DNA from: Ypsolopha sequella
Lineage: Eukaryota; Arthropoda; Insecta; Lepidoptera; Ypsolophidae
Length of the DNA stretch: 64,000 nucleotides
Assembly (NCBI GenBank): GCA_934047225.1
Contig: CAKOHE010000007.1
Location: 62,001 to 126,000 of the forward strand
Direction of reading: 5' to 3'
Shown: positions 1-11,566 of the stretch, in pieces
Layout of the letters: every line of letters begins with the position of its first letter
How positions within the stretch are numbered: position 1 is the first letter of the stretch
Position numbers and translations under genes: made by a program
Notes under the pieces: model-generated
The model's input: the letters and a program-made list of their open reading frames with translations, nothing else
Database searches by the model: none
What the model was told of the DNA's origin: nothing

Positions 1-1
1 G

Positions 2-2989
2 TCGTGCAAAACAACGTCTGGAAAATCTTGGAACGACATTCAATACGTGGGTCCTGTCGTACAGGATGACTTACTGTCGATTCTCCTTAGATTTAGACAA
101 CATCGTTATGTAATATCAGGCGATATACAAAAAATGTATAGATGTATAGCTGTCAATCCAAGTCAGAGACATCTACAGTTGATATTGTAGAGAGATGACG
201 TCACGCAATCATTTAGTGTTCTTCAATTAAACACAGTCACCTATGGCACAGCTTCAGCCCCATATTTAGCTACACGTTGCTTAGTACAGCTTTCAAAAGA
301 ATGCACTGATGTTAATATTGCTGAAGTTATAAAACACGACTTTTATGTCGACGATTTTTTGAGTGGTGCTTCTACTATACAAGAATTAACCTACCTTTGT
401 AAATCTGTCAAAGAGACATTAGACTCTGCCTGTTTTCCAATGCACAAATTCCGTACAAATGCACCAGAAATATTTGACAGCTTTGTAGATTCAAATACTC
501 CAAAGGATCTCGATGTTACATCGCAATCAAATCTGCTAGGCTTAGTCTGGAATCCATCTTCTGATGTGTTGCAATTTCCATCTCAGGTGGAGGCTGTGTC
601 ACCGGTAACGAAGCGTACAATTTTATCAAATTCAGCAAAAATATTTGATCCACTGGGTTTATTAAGTGCAACCACTATAATTCCTAAAATCATATTACAA
701 AAGTTGTGGCAAACTAAATTGGAATGGGATGATCCAGTGCCCAATGAAATTAAATACAAATGGGTTACATTTTTACAAAATGTCAAAGAACTTTCGTTCA
801 TAGAAGAACCCAGATTTGCGTTGTGTGACTCACCACAAAAAATTGAACTTCATTCATTCTCTGACGCTTCTCAGGCAGCATATTCCGGTTTAATTTATTT
901 ACGCAGTATTGATGAAGACGAGAAGGTTACTGTAAGTTTGTTATGTGCCAAAGCAAAGGTTGCACCAATAAAACCGATTAGTATCCCACGTCTTGAGTTA
1001 CTGGGTGCACTTTTATCCGTGCGACTTAGTACAAAAGTCTTATCTTCTCTTCGTTGTAAAATAAATCAAGTATACCACTGGACCGATTCATCAGTAGTCC
1101 TAGGTTGGCTCAAAACAGATCCACAAAAGTTAAAAACCTTTGTATCCAACAGAATTAGTGAGATCCAGGAGCTGCCTCCAGATGGTGTCTGGAGACATAT
1201 TCCAGGCGATCAAAATCCAGCCGACCTGGCATCTAGAGGCGTTGACCCTCACAAACTACGCGATGCAGTAGTTTGGTGGAAGGGTCCCTCTTTTTTATTA
1301 GACAATCAGTCACAATGGCCACAGATGCATGGTCACAGTAATGAACTTCCCGAAATAAAAACTCATTTTAGTAGTGACATTGTATCAAATAGCACTACAA
1401 ATAAAAGTGACTCGATTAATTCATTGAAACTCATAAACTTCAACAATTATTCGAATTTGGGTTCTTTAACAAGAAAGGTTGCCTTTGTTCTAAGGTTTAT
1501 TTATAATCTTAGAAACTTGCAATCCAAAATGACTGAGCATTTGTCAGTAAGTGAGTACAACGCTTCTTTGAATTATTTAATACGACAATCTCAATCTGAA
1601 TCCTTCTTTATTAATGAAATAAAATTGTTAAAAAATAAAAAAAACTTACCAAACAAATCTCGTCTTAGTGCGTTATCTCCATTCATCGATGAGAACGGTC
1701 TGCTGCGTGTTGGTGGCTGGCTCCAAAATTCATCTGAAACATATAATAAAAAGCACCCAATATTATTAGACAGCAAACATAGATTTACACTTCTTCATTT
1801 TGAACAAGAACATTTGAAAAACTTACATGGCGGAGCTCAGTTGTTATTGAAGTCTGTAAGACAAAAGTTCTGGCCTATAAACGGCAGAAAATTAGCTAGA
1901 AAGGTAGTTGATAACTGTAAGAAGTGTAGAATTATGAAAGGTCAAACAATAACTCCTTTAATGGGAAACTTACCTTCGTCTCGTGTCAATCCTAATCTTC
2001 CATTTGAAATCTGCGGAACAGATATGGTAGGTCCATTTTACATCACTGATCGCAAAGGACGCGGTTGTAAAATCACAAAATGCTATTTGTGTCTCTTCAT
2101 TTGTTTTAGTACTAAAGCCATCCATCTGGAAGTAGCTAGTGATTTGACAACCGACGTCTTCATTTTATGCCTCAAGAGGTTCATATCACGCCGTGGAAAG
2201 CCAACCGAGATGTTTTGTGATAATGGTCTTAACTTCGTTGGTGCGAATAACGAGATAGGCAGATTTATTAAATCAGGGAACAAAGACATAGCTTCATTTG
2301 CTGCTGGCGAGGGTATCAAGTTTACGTTTTCCCCAGCTGGATCACCAAATTTTGGAGGGATTTGGGAAGCAGGCGTTAAATCGGCAAAGCATCATATACT
2401 ACGTACCTTAGGAAATACTCATATGACATTTGAGGAGTTGTCGACACTGTTTTCTCAAGTTGAAGCAATGCTTAATTCCAGACCTTTGACCCCATTATCA
2501 TCAAATCCCTGTGACCTTGAACCTCTCACTCCTGGACACTTCTTGATCGGCAGAGCACTCACATCAATTCCGTCTCCGTCTTTATTAGACATCAACCCGA
2601 ATAGACTTAGCAGATACCAGTACATTGAACGAGTGAGGCAGCAATTTTGGAATCGTTGGCAGAGTGAATTCCTGTCTGAGTTACAGCAACGGACGAAGTG
2701 GCGCATCATTCAAGAAGGATTGCAAGTTAACGATTTGGTGGTCATCAAAGATCCAAATCTTCCATGCATGAAATGGAAACTAGGAAGAATCCAAAAACTT
2801 TATCCAGGATCTGACAACATTTCAAGAGTAGCAGATGTATATACTACCCAAGGCATTTATCGACGTGCTATTAACAAATTGTGCCCGCTGCCGAAACCTA
2901 CAGAACTGAACAATCAACATGGAGCAGCAGCTTCAGATCCTCGAACCCCTACGTGTTCGAGGGCCGGGGATGATGTTGCGGCCCAATAG
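2..2989 (+). pseudogene. BEL/Pao retrotransposon pol fragment (RT C-half, RNase H, integrase)
   Basis: Reverse transcription and integration polyprotein of a BEL/Pao LTR element, cut at its 5' side by the window edge. Frame 2 is open from the edge and reads typical BEL RT sequence, but a TAG at 188-190 falls where the family has the Trp of an ILWRD-like motif. It is open again from 191 to 2989. Seen in order: RT box YVDD (344-355); RNase H with acidic residues in SDAS, RLELLG, WTDSS and DQNPADLASRG; an H/C zinc region ending in CKKC (about 1915-1930); the DDE integrase core with TDMVGP, CDNG and GGIWEAGVKS; and a C-terminal domain ending near LCPLP. All visible catalytic residues are kept. 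An open frame of 876 codons starts formally at TTG 359, but that is only the stretch downstream of the last acceptable codon, not a true start. Gag and protease would lie left of the window. The nonsense codon makes this copy non-autonomous unless it is suppressed. Confidence 0.93.
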
Positions 2990-3176
2990 ATAACAGAACT
3001 GGTCTCTTCACCCCCCGGTGCGGGGGCAGGGACAAGGCGTCCGAGCGAGCATGGACAGATCGATCTAGAATGACGAAGACACGACACTGTTTACCATATT
3101 CACCTTGTCTATTGTACCAAATTCAATCAGTTATCCAAATTATACATCATACGAGAGGAGCACCGCATTTTCATTA
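2974..3176 (+). repeat. Putative 3' LTR of the BEL/Pao element, possibly truncated
   Basis: The pol frame ends at 2987-2989, a few bases after a TGTTGCGG at 2974. This matches the way BEL LTRs begin with TGT and overlap the end of pol; the second BEL element in this window shows the same arrangement. A purine-rich GGCCGGGGATGA lies just before and could be the polypurine tract. The right boundary is not visible: opposite-strand gypsy-like gag sequence begins near 3177. Only one LTR is in the window, so its length cannot be confirmed. Confidence 0.4.
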
Positions 3177-4180
3177 CTATAATATTTCGGATCCTCGACA
3201 TTGGGAATTAGGGCACCTTACTGCTGTGTGGCCTACTTCACCACAGCTGTAACACTTAATGGACATCATGCTCTTTTTAACACTAGTAGTACTGGTACTA
3301 TAAGGTGTAATTTTTCTAGTGCCATCAGTACCAATGTTTCTGAAGTACCTTAGAACCTCCTCAGGCTCTTGAAGGTTAGCGCCTTGTACATTCATTCGCA
3401 CAGTTGAATCGAATATGCCGTGAGTTAAACAATCAACAGCTTGTCTGCCACTCAGCTGGCATCGGTTGATCAACATTATCTTATCATAATAGTACTCCTC
3501 TAAACTTTCATTCCGTGATGTTTTTCGGGCTAACATTTCGGACAGTAATTCTGCATAGTTTTCTTCACAAGGAAAAGCAGCCAAAAGTTTATCTTGCCAC
3601 TCGGCCCAAGAGTATTTAACACTTGTCAAGCCATCGTACCATCGCTTGGCAAGTCCAGTCAACTTGGGCAGTGCATAAAATATCCGTAGATATGTGCAGA
3701 TTCATTAATTTTACCTAACCACTCTTTCATAGTCTGTGACCTGGCTAGTGGATCAAAGTTAGAAATCACATTCTGAGTACCGTGAAGTAAAGAAACGCTA
3801 TTAGGTGAAGAATGTCTGTTACTTTCGCTGAGAGCAATAACAAGTTTTTCTAATAGTGATGATTCGTTTTTCCTAGCTTCATCATTATGCCTTGGAGAAA
3901 AATTCCGATCTGACCTGCTACGCGAACGGTGGCTACGTGAGTATCGACGGTGGAGTCGACGACCATCACTACGCCTAATACGTTTTCGACTACGACTCTG
4001 TCTTCCCGCGCACTGCTCGGATTCTGAACTGGATGAAGTTGTTGATGAAGTCGATTGTTTTCTCTTTTTATGACACCCTTCCTTAGAACTCATCCTACTA
4101 TATCTTTTATTTAACCCATCTGCATTTCTTCTCAGTGGAGGACGTTTAGGTGTACCTGGTGACTCAGACTCATCAGCCAT
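3177..4180 (-). pseudogene. Ty3/gypsy-like gag, frameshifted, SR-rich N-terminus
   Basis: Structural (nucleocapsid/capsid) gene of an LTR retrotransposon in two overlapping open frames. The 5' part (4180 to 3659) begins MADESESPG and is rich in Ser-Arg and basic residues for about 100 codons, then enters the capsid region with a WLGKINE motif. At 3659-3665 the frame breaks. The continuation LTGLAKRWYDGL...SWAEW...FP, the classic retrotransposon gag signature, lies in the next frame (3662 to 3177). It ends in one CCHC zinc knuckle (CYSCGEVGHTAVRC). A stop follows soon after the knuckle, so no protease or RT is attached. The single-nucleotide shift lies inside a conserved motif, so I read it as damage rather than programmed frameshifting. 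It abuts the BEL fragment on the opposite strand, so the two elements were joined by insertion or deletion. The assignment to Ty3/gypsy rests on the capsid motif only. Confidence 0.75.
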
Positions 4181-4284
4181 TTTATCATTATCTATGAAAT
4201 ACTTAGCATCAATGCTGATTATTATTTATCTTAGCGTACAAACAATCTACCCCTTCAACATTGAAATAAAACAAGTGATATGAT

Positions 4285-4350
4285 AGGGAGGGAGAGAGTG
4301 AGAGAAGGAGAGAGTGAGAGAGACGGAGAGAGAGGGAGAGAGAGGGAGTG
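4285..4350. repeat. GA-rich simple repeat
   Basis: Almost pure purine tract of GGAGAGAG/GTGAGAGA units on the + strand. It lies upstream of the gag start on the minus strand, where it would be CT-rich. A short open frame across it is a by-product of the low complexity. Confidence 0.8.
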
Positions 4351-4352
4351 CT

Positions 4353-5640
4353 GAAATACAAAAGTAAATTTAATTCACATGGACCACAGAACATTGACTT
4401 TATTCTTCGAATACACCTTTTTTCATTTATTTCTAGCTTTATAATCCAAACCCAATAAACTTCACTATTTAGATCAAAATCAAACACCATTAATGATTGC
4501 AGGAGACTCAGAGTAAAGCTGATAACCAATTATTTATGCGACTGTACTTTTATGCATTTTAAAGTTTAATTCTAGTTACCTAACTTTGTATTTAACCCAC
4601 TTATAAATACAGGTTATTAGGCCAGCAGCACAGTACCCTGGCTGTGCTTACAGACAGCCTTGACTGTTCTTATAAAAATCCTGCTGTTGTGTTTACACAT
4701 TGACAAACCGTTGACGCTACCTGAACAAATTAGTTTAGCACCATGATTGTTGCATAGTAGACGATATAGGTTGAACCGGTTGTATTGGCTTTTATTCTAT
4801 AGCAGTTTGTATTTATACTATATATTGTATATATATGTTTTAGTATAACTAGAAAATGTGGATCTCAAAAATCAGTTTCTTTTATTTATTTTGCATTAAA
4901 TATGTAAGACCATTTCGCTTTCCATGCCCTCTCATACAAATAGGTAAGCCTAGCAACTCCTGATATTCATGTCCTATACCAAGTTTATTGCAAAGGTTTA
5001 CCTACTTATCTGTAGTGTTAGATTTAAAGATGCATGTGACGTCTGGAACACAGTATGGTCAGTGCTAAGATTAAAATCTCCTCTTACTAGTACTCTGTAT
5101 TGATATGTTAACCAATGAGGTATCGAATTCATGCTTTACTTATAAACACTTCTCTAAACAAAGATTGACAAGGAGTAGAAGCATTCTAATTGAAGGTTAT
5201 AACAACAATATGTTTTTACTACTCACTCAACTAAAATCATATCTTTATGCGATCATCTTCTTTAAGATTACGGTATCCACTATAACACAGACGATTACTT
5301 ACGAGACAAAATTGGAAAACCAAGTAATCCGACGAGCAGGAAGAGAGTTTGACTTACCACTTTTTTTTTCTTAACTTTACCGTTTATTTACACCTTCTAG
5401 CCGGCTATTAGGACGTGGCTTGTTACACTTCTGAACTTTAAGATAATTAGACACGTTGAACGTTTATAATCACTTTATTTGTGCTCTAAACAATCTAAAC
5501 ATTTCTTTTTCTTACAAACCGCATATCACATCATCTTTTTCCCACCCAAAATCGGTCCACAGAATCAAAAACCACAGATTAAAAATAATTCGCCGATCCA
5601 CACTCTAGTGTTGATCGATACCAATCAATCGATGACAAAA
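4353..5640. other. Non-coding AT-rich stretch
   Basis: No recognisable coding, RNA or transposon signature was seen. The open frames here (for example + 5105-5374) are short, low in complexity and unlike any family I know. The part next to the gag could hold an LTR or leader of that element, but no paired repeat is visible. Confidence 0.5.
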
Positions 5641-6001
5641 TTAAAATGTTAACATATAGATAACAAGGATACTTGTGGCCAAAGAACCTACAACCACAAG
5701 CGGATAGGAAGGAAAATAAGGTACCCTGCCAAGTGCAATGCAGGAGGATAGATTTTCTCTCGTGTACAAGTCAGTCTCATCGAGTACAATTAAGGCGCAT
5801 CTAGCGGACCTCGCCCGAGAGAGGGAATCACTGAAATCGGAAAAACACTCCCGGTGGTACCCTACATTATTTGTCCTATACAATTTCAAGGTAATTCCTC
5901 GCCATACCAGCTCGAGACACACCCATGCTACCCACCCCAGCAACCCCAAACTAGCTTCGAAACCTATATTTAATTTACTGAAGACTACGAAACGACTTTA
6001 A
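5641..6001. other. Short region open on both strands, unidentified repeat
   Basis: About 100 codons are open on the minus strand (5949-5641; contains SRARSARCALIVLDETD) and 87 on the plus strand (5738-6001). Base composition is more balanced than in the flanks. I do not recognise a domain. Double-strand openness with no splice signals suggests a fragment of a dispersed repeat rather than a host gene. Confidence 0.3.
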
Positions 6002-6890
6002 TACTTTATCAACAAATCGTGATTCAAAGAGAAACTTGCCTCTGACAAGCCCGCAATGAATATCTAATAAATTAAAAATTATCTATTATTAATATCTATT
6101 ATCTTATTATCTAGATGTCTTTCTATTGGCTAGCCGACGCCGCTCCAAATCGTACGATATTACGTCACACTAACCATTTCTCTGCCTCTCCACAACGAAC
6201 TTGTTATAACCAGTTCTTCTATCATTAATTGCTGAATATATTTTAGCCTCTTTCCCCCTTAACCCAAAGTTCAATTTTAGTTACAATTTGTTTTCGCGCC
6301 TACATATTAGATTTCTCCGCCGCGGTTTGAACATGCCACGTGTAGTTCTGAGAATCTTTGAATCTTTCAAGAACATTCGAATTCCAGCCGCCATATTGTT
6401 TGCTACACAACAATACTACGCTTTTTATGACCTTAAGGAAATAATGAGCAGCATGAACATTTTGTCATAATGATGTTTAGAGTTACAAGGGAAGGTGAAA
6501 CCCTTAATGGTTCAATCATTCAATATTTCCTTTACTTTAAGTTGATTATTCATCTAAGCATATGAGTTTTGGTGGACCCTTCGACCTGTGGTTGGTTCCG
6601 TCTCAGTTTGGAATGTTGCCAAGTTTCCGAAACTTCTAAGTATTGAGGTTCATACATCATCTGTATGTTTATTATGACTAAGTACATAATAATTGTCCAT
6701 TTTAGTGATACCCAATGACAGCATACCATGTGGAATGTTACAATGTTTTATGCGGGAGGGCGGGCGGTGCTTGAGTCTGCATTTTGAATAGCATGGTAAG
6801 GCTATTAGCCATGTAGGTAAATAGTTACTTTATATAGACGAACGGTAACTGAGTATTTATTTATGATTATAATAAAATATGATATGTAAT
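6002..6890. other. Non-coding stretch
   Basis: Nothing was recognised. A 60-codon plus-strand frame at 6288-6470 has no family resemblance. Confidence 0.45.
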
Positions 6891-6894
6891 ATAT

Positions 6895-7055
6895 TTTTTG
6901 GTAGTTGTTGTTATAGCGGCAACAGAAATACATCATCTGTGAAAATTTCAACTGTCTAACTATCACGGTTCATGAGATACAGTCTGGTGACAGACGGACA
7001 GCGGAGTCTTAGTAATAGGGTTCCGTTGGTTACCCTTTGGGTACGGAACCCTAAT
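6895..7055 (+). repeat. Lepidopteran 'gggttccgt' interspersed repeat fragment
   Basis: Contains 'gacagacggacagcggagtc', 'agtaatagggttccgtt' and 'gggtacggaaccct', the hallmark of a repeat family found scattered in moth and butterfly genomes. Further copies lie near 10590, 26885, 28547 and 63770. Confidence 0.7.
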
Positions 7056-7323
7056 AATGGGCATCTCAATAATATTTTACAGTGAGGGGTTTTACCCTCA
7101 TCTCGTTGGGATATAAACCTAACTATTGGTAAAGTCCTTAACACACGAAAGAACTTTATTCGAGCAACGTCATCTTAGTTTCGACAGTTAACCTTAAAGT
7201 GCCTTAAAATTTTACGATTTAAACACGTTATTAACGTAAAGACTCGGATCGTAACTATAAAACATAACCTAACTAAAATGTTTATACTTCTCGTTTCGAC
7301 GCCTCCTTAGGCTGTCGCGGTTA

Positions 7324-7571
7324 TAGTACATTTCAAATACCATGGCCCGATTCCACTTAAGACGGTCATTAGGTGTTAACAATAGGATTAGTGATAACAA
7401 AAGATACCTGGCCAGACCCTTTTGCGGTGTTTGCTTTAGTTACGAGTACATACAGATTGCACCGACGCGTGCCAATTTGAAGTGCTCCAAATTAGATAAC
7501 AAAAGGCAAACATTATGAGCCCCATTGTTAAGTTTCAAGTGGAATCGGGCCATGGTATTTGAAATGTACTA
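7324..7571. mobile_element. MITE, 248 bp, TA-flanked (Tc1/mariner type)
   Basis: Terminal inverted repeats of about 35 bp are a perfect match by eye. The left end starts TAGTACATTTCAAATACC and the right end is its reverse complement ending GGTATTTGAAATGTACTA. TA dinucleotides lie on both sides (7322-7323 and 7572-7573). No transposase frame is present inside. It lies about 180 bp upstream of the ZYG11-like exon, in its presumed intron. Confidence 0.85.
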
Positions 7572-7752
7572 TACAAGCTAATGACATTTGGCAGGTAGAT
7601 TCCTTGCAATCCAAATTGAATAACTCATTAATATCCTCCTGAAACACATGATTCCTCGATTGTGAAACTGATTCGAACGATATTTGGCGACCATAATATA
7701 TGTAGATCTACTAAGGAATTAAATCAACAAAAGCAACGTTTTCCGATTGCAG

Positions 7753-7902
7753 AGTTTCCCTGACAAAGAAGAACTACTGCGCAACATGATGGGTCTGCTT
7801 GGCAACGTGGCTGAAGTGGCTGAACTACGGTCCCAGCTGATGAATCAGCTGTTCCTGTCCGTCTTCTACGAGCTACTTGACTCCTCGAGCGATGGTATCG
7901 AG
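7753..7902 (+). CDS. Internal exon of a ZYG11/ZER1-family Armadillo-repeat protein
   Basis: A 150 bp exon, phase 0 at both ends, encodes 50 residues with the run LLRNMMGLLGNVAEV followed by ELR.QLM...FL.VF.ELL.S..DGIE. This is the Armadillo-like core of ZYG11/ZER1 proteins, which in known members act as substrate-recognition subunits of CUL2-type ubiquitin ligases. The acceptor is pyrimidine-rich ending TTGCAG (to 7752) and the donor is GAG|GTATGT (7903). GC content and codon use differ sharply from the AT-rich flanks. The exon that should follow (the family continues with an Asn/Gly-rich helix) was not found in the window, and neither was any upstream exon, so introns must be long. The family call is from recalled conserved motifs; the exon itself is well supported. 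Confidence 0.75.
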
Positions 7903-9120
7903 GTATGTCCCCCCACTATTGATACCGACAAACATCTTTAAAAATTACAAAAATCGCAGTCCATCTAAAAGTCCCACAAGCACAGAAGATTTCTTTCCTA
8001 AGGCGACTATGGTGAACTTGGATGCGTGCACCTCATTTTCTCCCACGACCTATCCTGCACTGATTTATCCGTCGTTTATTTAAAAGACTTTGACTTTCTT
8101 TCAACTTAATGTCTGCCATTACCGTCACCGATATGAAAAATAATGTAATGCGAGTAATGCATTCAATGCATTTGTATACAGTGACTGAAACTTCTGTAGG
8201 CGCTTAAGGGAGTGATATGAGCCGAAAACTTTACGACTTACTTCATTGACATGTGGAGACCAAGACAGAGTTTTCAATCATGACACAATCGTACAGTAAG
8301 GCACTATTCCCCTATCAAAAACAACATCTAATACGTTGGACATATCCAAGCGGGAGACATAACAGTTACTACCAATGATGATATACTTTTGTGCACCCCC
8401 TCACATAAAACTGAAATGTTTACAAATTCATTCACAATTTATGCAATACGTCTTAATCACTCATCATTCGAGAGTCTTCATCAATAGCTGTTTTTAAAAA
8501 TAGAGTCATGCAGCACTTTTTACATATGGAAAGTACTTAATTAATACAGTCATAGCACATTTACTTTATCAATCCTTGTATGAGTTTTGAATCTTTCTCT
8601 TAATTGCATATTATATTTACAGTTATAACGGTCCGGGTCTTAACAGACAAACATAAATATCATCTACCCATCTCCACACTTATATTTAAAAACCTACCTA
8701 CTTAATACATTACATATACAATTTCTTTTTTCTTCTGTCTTTCATTTGTCTGTCAATCATCCACTCCATTTTATGACATTTTAACATATTATATTAATTT
8801 TACCTAATTCCACTGACGCCGACTTTACAAGTCGAAATATATCTGGAAATGATTATTATAATAAGGTGTTTTTATAGAAATATATAGTATAAACTGAATA
8901 TTATATTTACATAATATGTATTTGTATATATGTATTTATATTAATACTTAATTATATATACATATTTATATATTAAGTATAAAGTATAAATAAATATGAT
9001 CTAAGCCTGTAGCTACCGTAAGTATGTAAATTGTAAGTTATATGTAAGTATACTAAGAGCTCATCTGCCGACAATCTGTTATGCAGTTTGGCAGAAAATA
9101 AATTGTAGTAGTCTTAAGTT
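7903..9120. other. Presumed intron or intergenic sequence, AT-rich
   Basis: Starts with the donor of the ZYG11-like exon. The stretch 8880-9010 is almost entirely A and T, with tandem-like 'atatatttatat' runs. No gene was seen. Confidence 0.5.
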
Positions 9121-9140
9121 TTTTTGACAAACAAATTTCT

Positions 9141-9845
9141 TTAAAAAAAAAATACGCCAAGGGTTTTTAGAAATTTCCAAAGATTGTGGGGAGCACAGTT
9201 TTCGATGGATTCTAATATATACTGACGTCTAGAATGCCTACAGGCACTATTGCAGTGGTTACGCAGCAGCTTGAACCGTTCGACATTCTGATTGGAAGGA
9301 TCCAGCCTAAATCTAACCTGAGCCCTGTCCCTTTGTGCCATGAGTGTCTTAATCTCTGGTGTGAGCCACGGTGCTGGGAGATGCTTAACCCTAGTCTGCT
9401 TCAAGGGAGCATGCTTATCATACAGTGCTAGAATGATTGTGTTGAAATGCTCGACCTTATCGTTTTTAGTTATTGAGGACCAATCGATTCGACTTACATC
9501 AGCTCTTAGCGCTTCGAGATCCATACTACTGAAATTCAAAAGAAGAAGTAACACATTATGTTTGAATTTAGGGGGACAGAGACTATATGACAAGAAAATG
9601 AGATCGTGATGAGAAAAATCCGCAGCATTGAATTGGTCATTGAAAACCTTATGAGCCGGAGACAAGTTAATAATCAAGTCAAGGAGTGAGGGGGGGAACC
9701 AGGCTGAAAATGAGTTGGACCAGAAGGTTCATATTAAGAGACTTCATCACTGACTGTAGTGATTTTGGCCTATGGTCATTTTCGATGAGACAGGTATTAA
9801 AATCTCCCATCAGGATAATTTGCTCATAATAACATTAATTATAAA
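9141..9845 (-). pseudogene. LINE endonuclease C-terminus and linker fragment
   Basis: Read on the minus strand from 9845 the sequence gives a GDFN motif, the apurinic-endonuclease signature of Jockey/CR1-type LINEs, followed by stops near 9690. A 178-codon open frame (9677 to 9141) then has the linker between endonuclease and RT: W..I...D......N......D.HAPLK, PWLTPEI, RD.A..R. It ends just where the RT would begin. The RT piece at 9856-10395 lies upstream on this strand rather than downstream, so the order is inverted relative to an intact element. Stops make it non-functional. Confidence 0.75.
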
Positions 9846-9855
9846 AATAAATGTT

Positions 9856-10395
9856 CAAAAAGTCTTCTTGGGATCTGAGACAATCTTGCAGTCTAGATCA
9901 GCACGTAAATGCAACTGCGACACCACCACCATGAAAGCATTGTTGAAGTCGAGCAATGTAAGAACTGCGAGATGTTGCTTATACATATTAAAGCAGATAT
10001 CATCAGTGACTTTGACAAGGGCAGTTACAGTGCTATGACCTGGACGGAAACCTAACTGTAGCGGGTTAACCAAATTATTCTGAGAAAGAAATTCACTAAA
10101 CTAAACATGGACAAGTTTTTAAAGGACTTTGGATAAAAAGGGAAAAATATAAATAGAGCGGTAATTTTTAAAGGAAGTGGGATTTGTGATTATAGGTAAG
10201 GGGACAACAAAAGCTTGTTTCCATGCGGAAGAGAAAGTATTGCTGGCCAATAAATTATCAAAGAGTTGTGTAAGAGGAGGCAACAACACATCAAGGATAG
10301 GAAAAATCATATCTAAGCCTATGTTATCACACTCTACAGCTTGTGAGGAGGTGGATAGGATACACTTCTTAACATCTTCAGCCCTGACTTTATAA
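9856..10395 (-). pseudogene. LINE reverse transcriptase N-terminal fragment
   Basis: The minus-strand reading passes through WKQAFVVPLPI, NYRSI, the finger region ending in FLSKVL, then stops (10118 to about 10075), then QLGFRPGHSTVTALVKVTDDI and LLDFNNAF. The Asp of LLDF corresponds to the first catalytic residue of the RT palm. The fragment ends before the second catalytic box. Several in-frame stops. It probably belongs to the same family as the neighbouring endonuclease fragment. Confidence 0.78.
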
Positions 10396-10589
10396 AAACG
10401 AAATCACGGCAGGCAGATTATGGAGATAATATACAGAATTATTTTTGTCACAATAGTCGAAAGTGTTAGAGATTTGATCAAATCCCTGTTTTTATCCTTT
10501 TCCAGCGTGTATATATTACTGTGGAATACAGCAGAAACTTTTTTAAATGTAATTTACGTTAAAAAATGCTACATTTTCGAGATTTTTTT

Positions 10590-10770
10590 GGGTTTCAGCT
10601 TTTTTTATTATTTTCCATAATATAAGCCACATAGTAATACAATTTCTGTGAAAAGTTGTAGACCCCTGTGACAGACGGACATACAGATGGACAGACACAT
10701 AGACGGTGGAGGCTTAGGAATAGAGACTCGTTGGCAACCTTCGAGTACCCAACCCTAAAAACAATAGCAG
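10590..10770 (+). repeat. Interspersed repeat fragment ('gacagacggacatacag' family)
   Basis: Shares 'gtgacagacggaca', the following 'ggcttaggaatagag' block and 'gagtacccaaccct' with the 6895 copy, so this is a diverged member of the same family. Confidence 0.6.
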
Positions 10771-11560
10771 TCAATGTGTACATTGTCGATCGTTTAAAGC
10801 CCATATTGTGATGTAATATGTCAGGTGTGCGATTGGTCTACACTGACAGTACGGAAAGAGCGGGCGGCCATTTCTATTGCCAAGGTCTATTGATTCGAGT
10901 TGTACCTGTGTAATAAGTATCAAAAGTTGATAGACTGGTTTCGGACTCGAATTAAGTGAACGAAGTTAGATTCAGTTGCTACGTATACGGAATATGTAAA
11001 ATGTCGGTTCACATAGCATCCTCGTAGGCATCACGTAGCATCTCGTAGCACATCGTAGCTCGTAGCTTATATAACAAGTCGCTCGTAGCGCAGATAGCGA
11101 CAACACTCGTCTCTGTTGTCGAGTGCTAGATACACAACGTGTTGCGATAATGTATCGATACTTTCAATAAATACAGGAACTAGAAACTATATTTACACTT
11201 TAACGATTTTATGAAGCTTTTGAACAATGCAGATAATTTATATACGTACAAGTTATGTTTAGGAAAAACTAGAAGTGAAGGAAGCTTTTAAATACGTTTG
11301 TCTCATCGCAGCGATGATATGAATCTCTGGTGGTCGGGTCTCGGCTTTCTAATCCGAAGGTAGGGCACTCATGTCCCGTAAGGGTATAATGATTTGAGAC
11401 CAGTTCGGTACCTTGAGACCAGTTTGGTACCTAAGGTAATCGTAATTAAATTAGGTAATCGTTAACAAAGAGTGGACGGTTGTTGTTGTAAAATTATATT
11501 TGATAATGAGCTCAGCTAGGAATATTGAGAATAGTATTATGGCAAAGGAGTTTTAGTACG
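10771..11560. other. Non-coding stretch with a short 'cgtagc' repeat
   Basis: No gene. At about 11020-11095 the unit 'catcgtagca/ctcgtagc' recurs irregularly about eight times. Otherwise unremarkable. Confidence 0.5.
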
Positions 11561-11566
11561 AGTATA

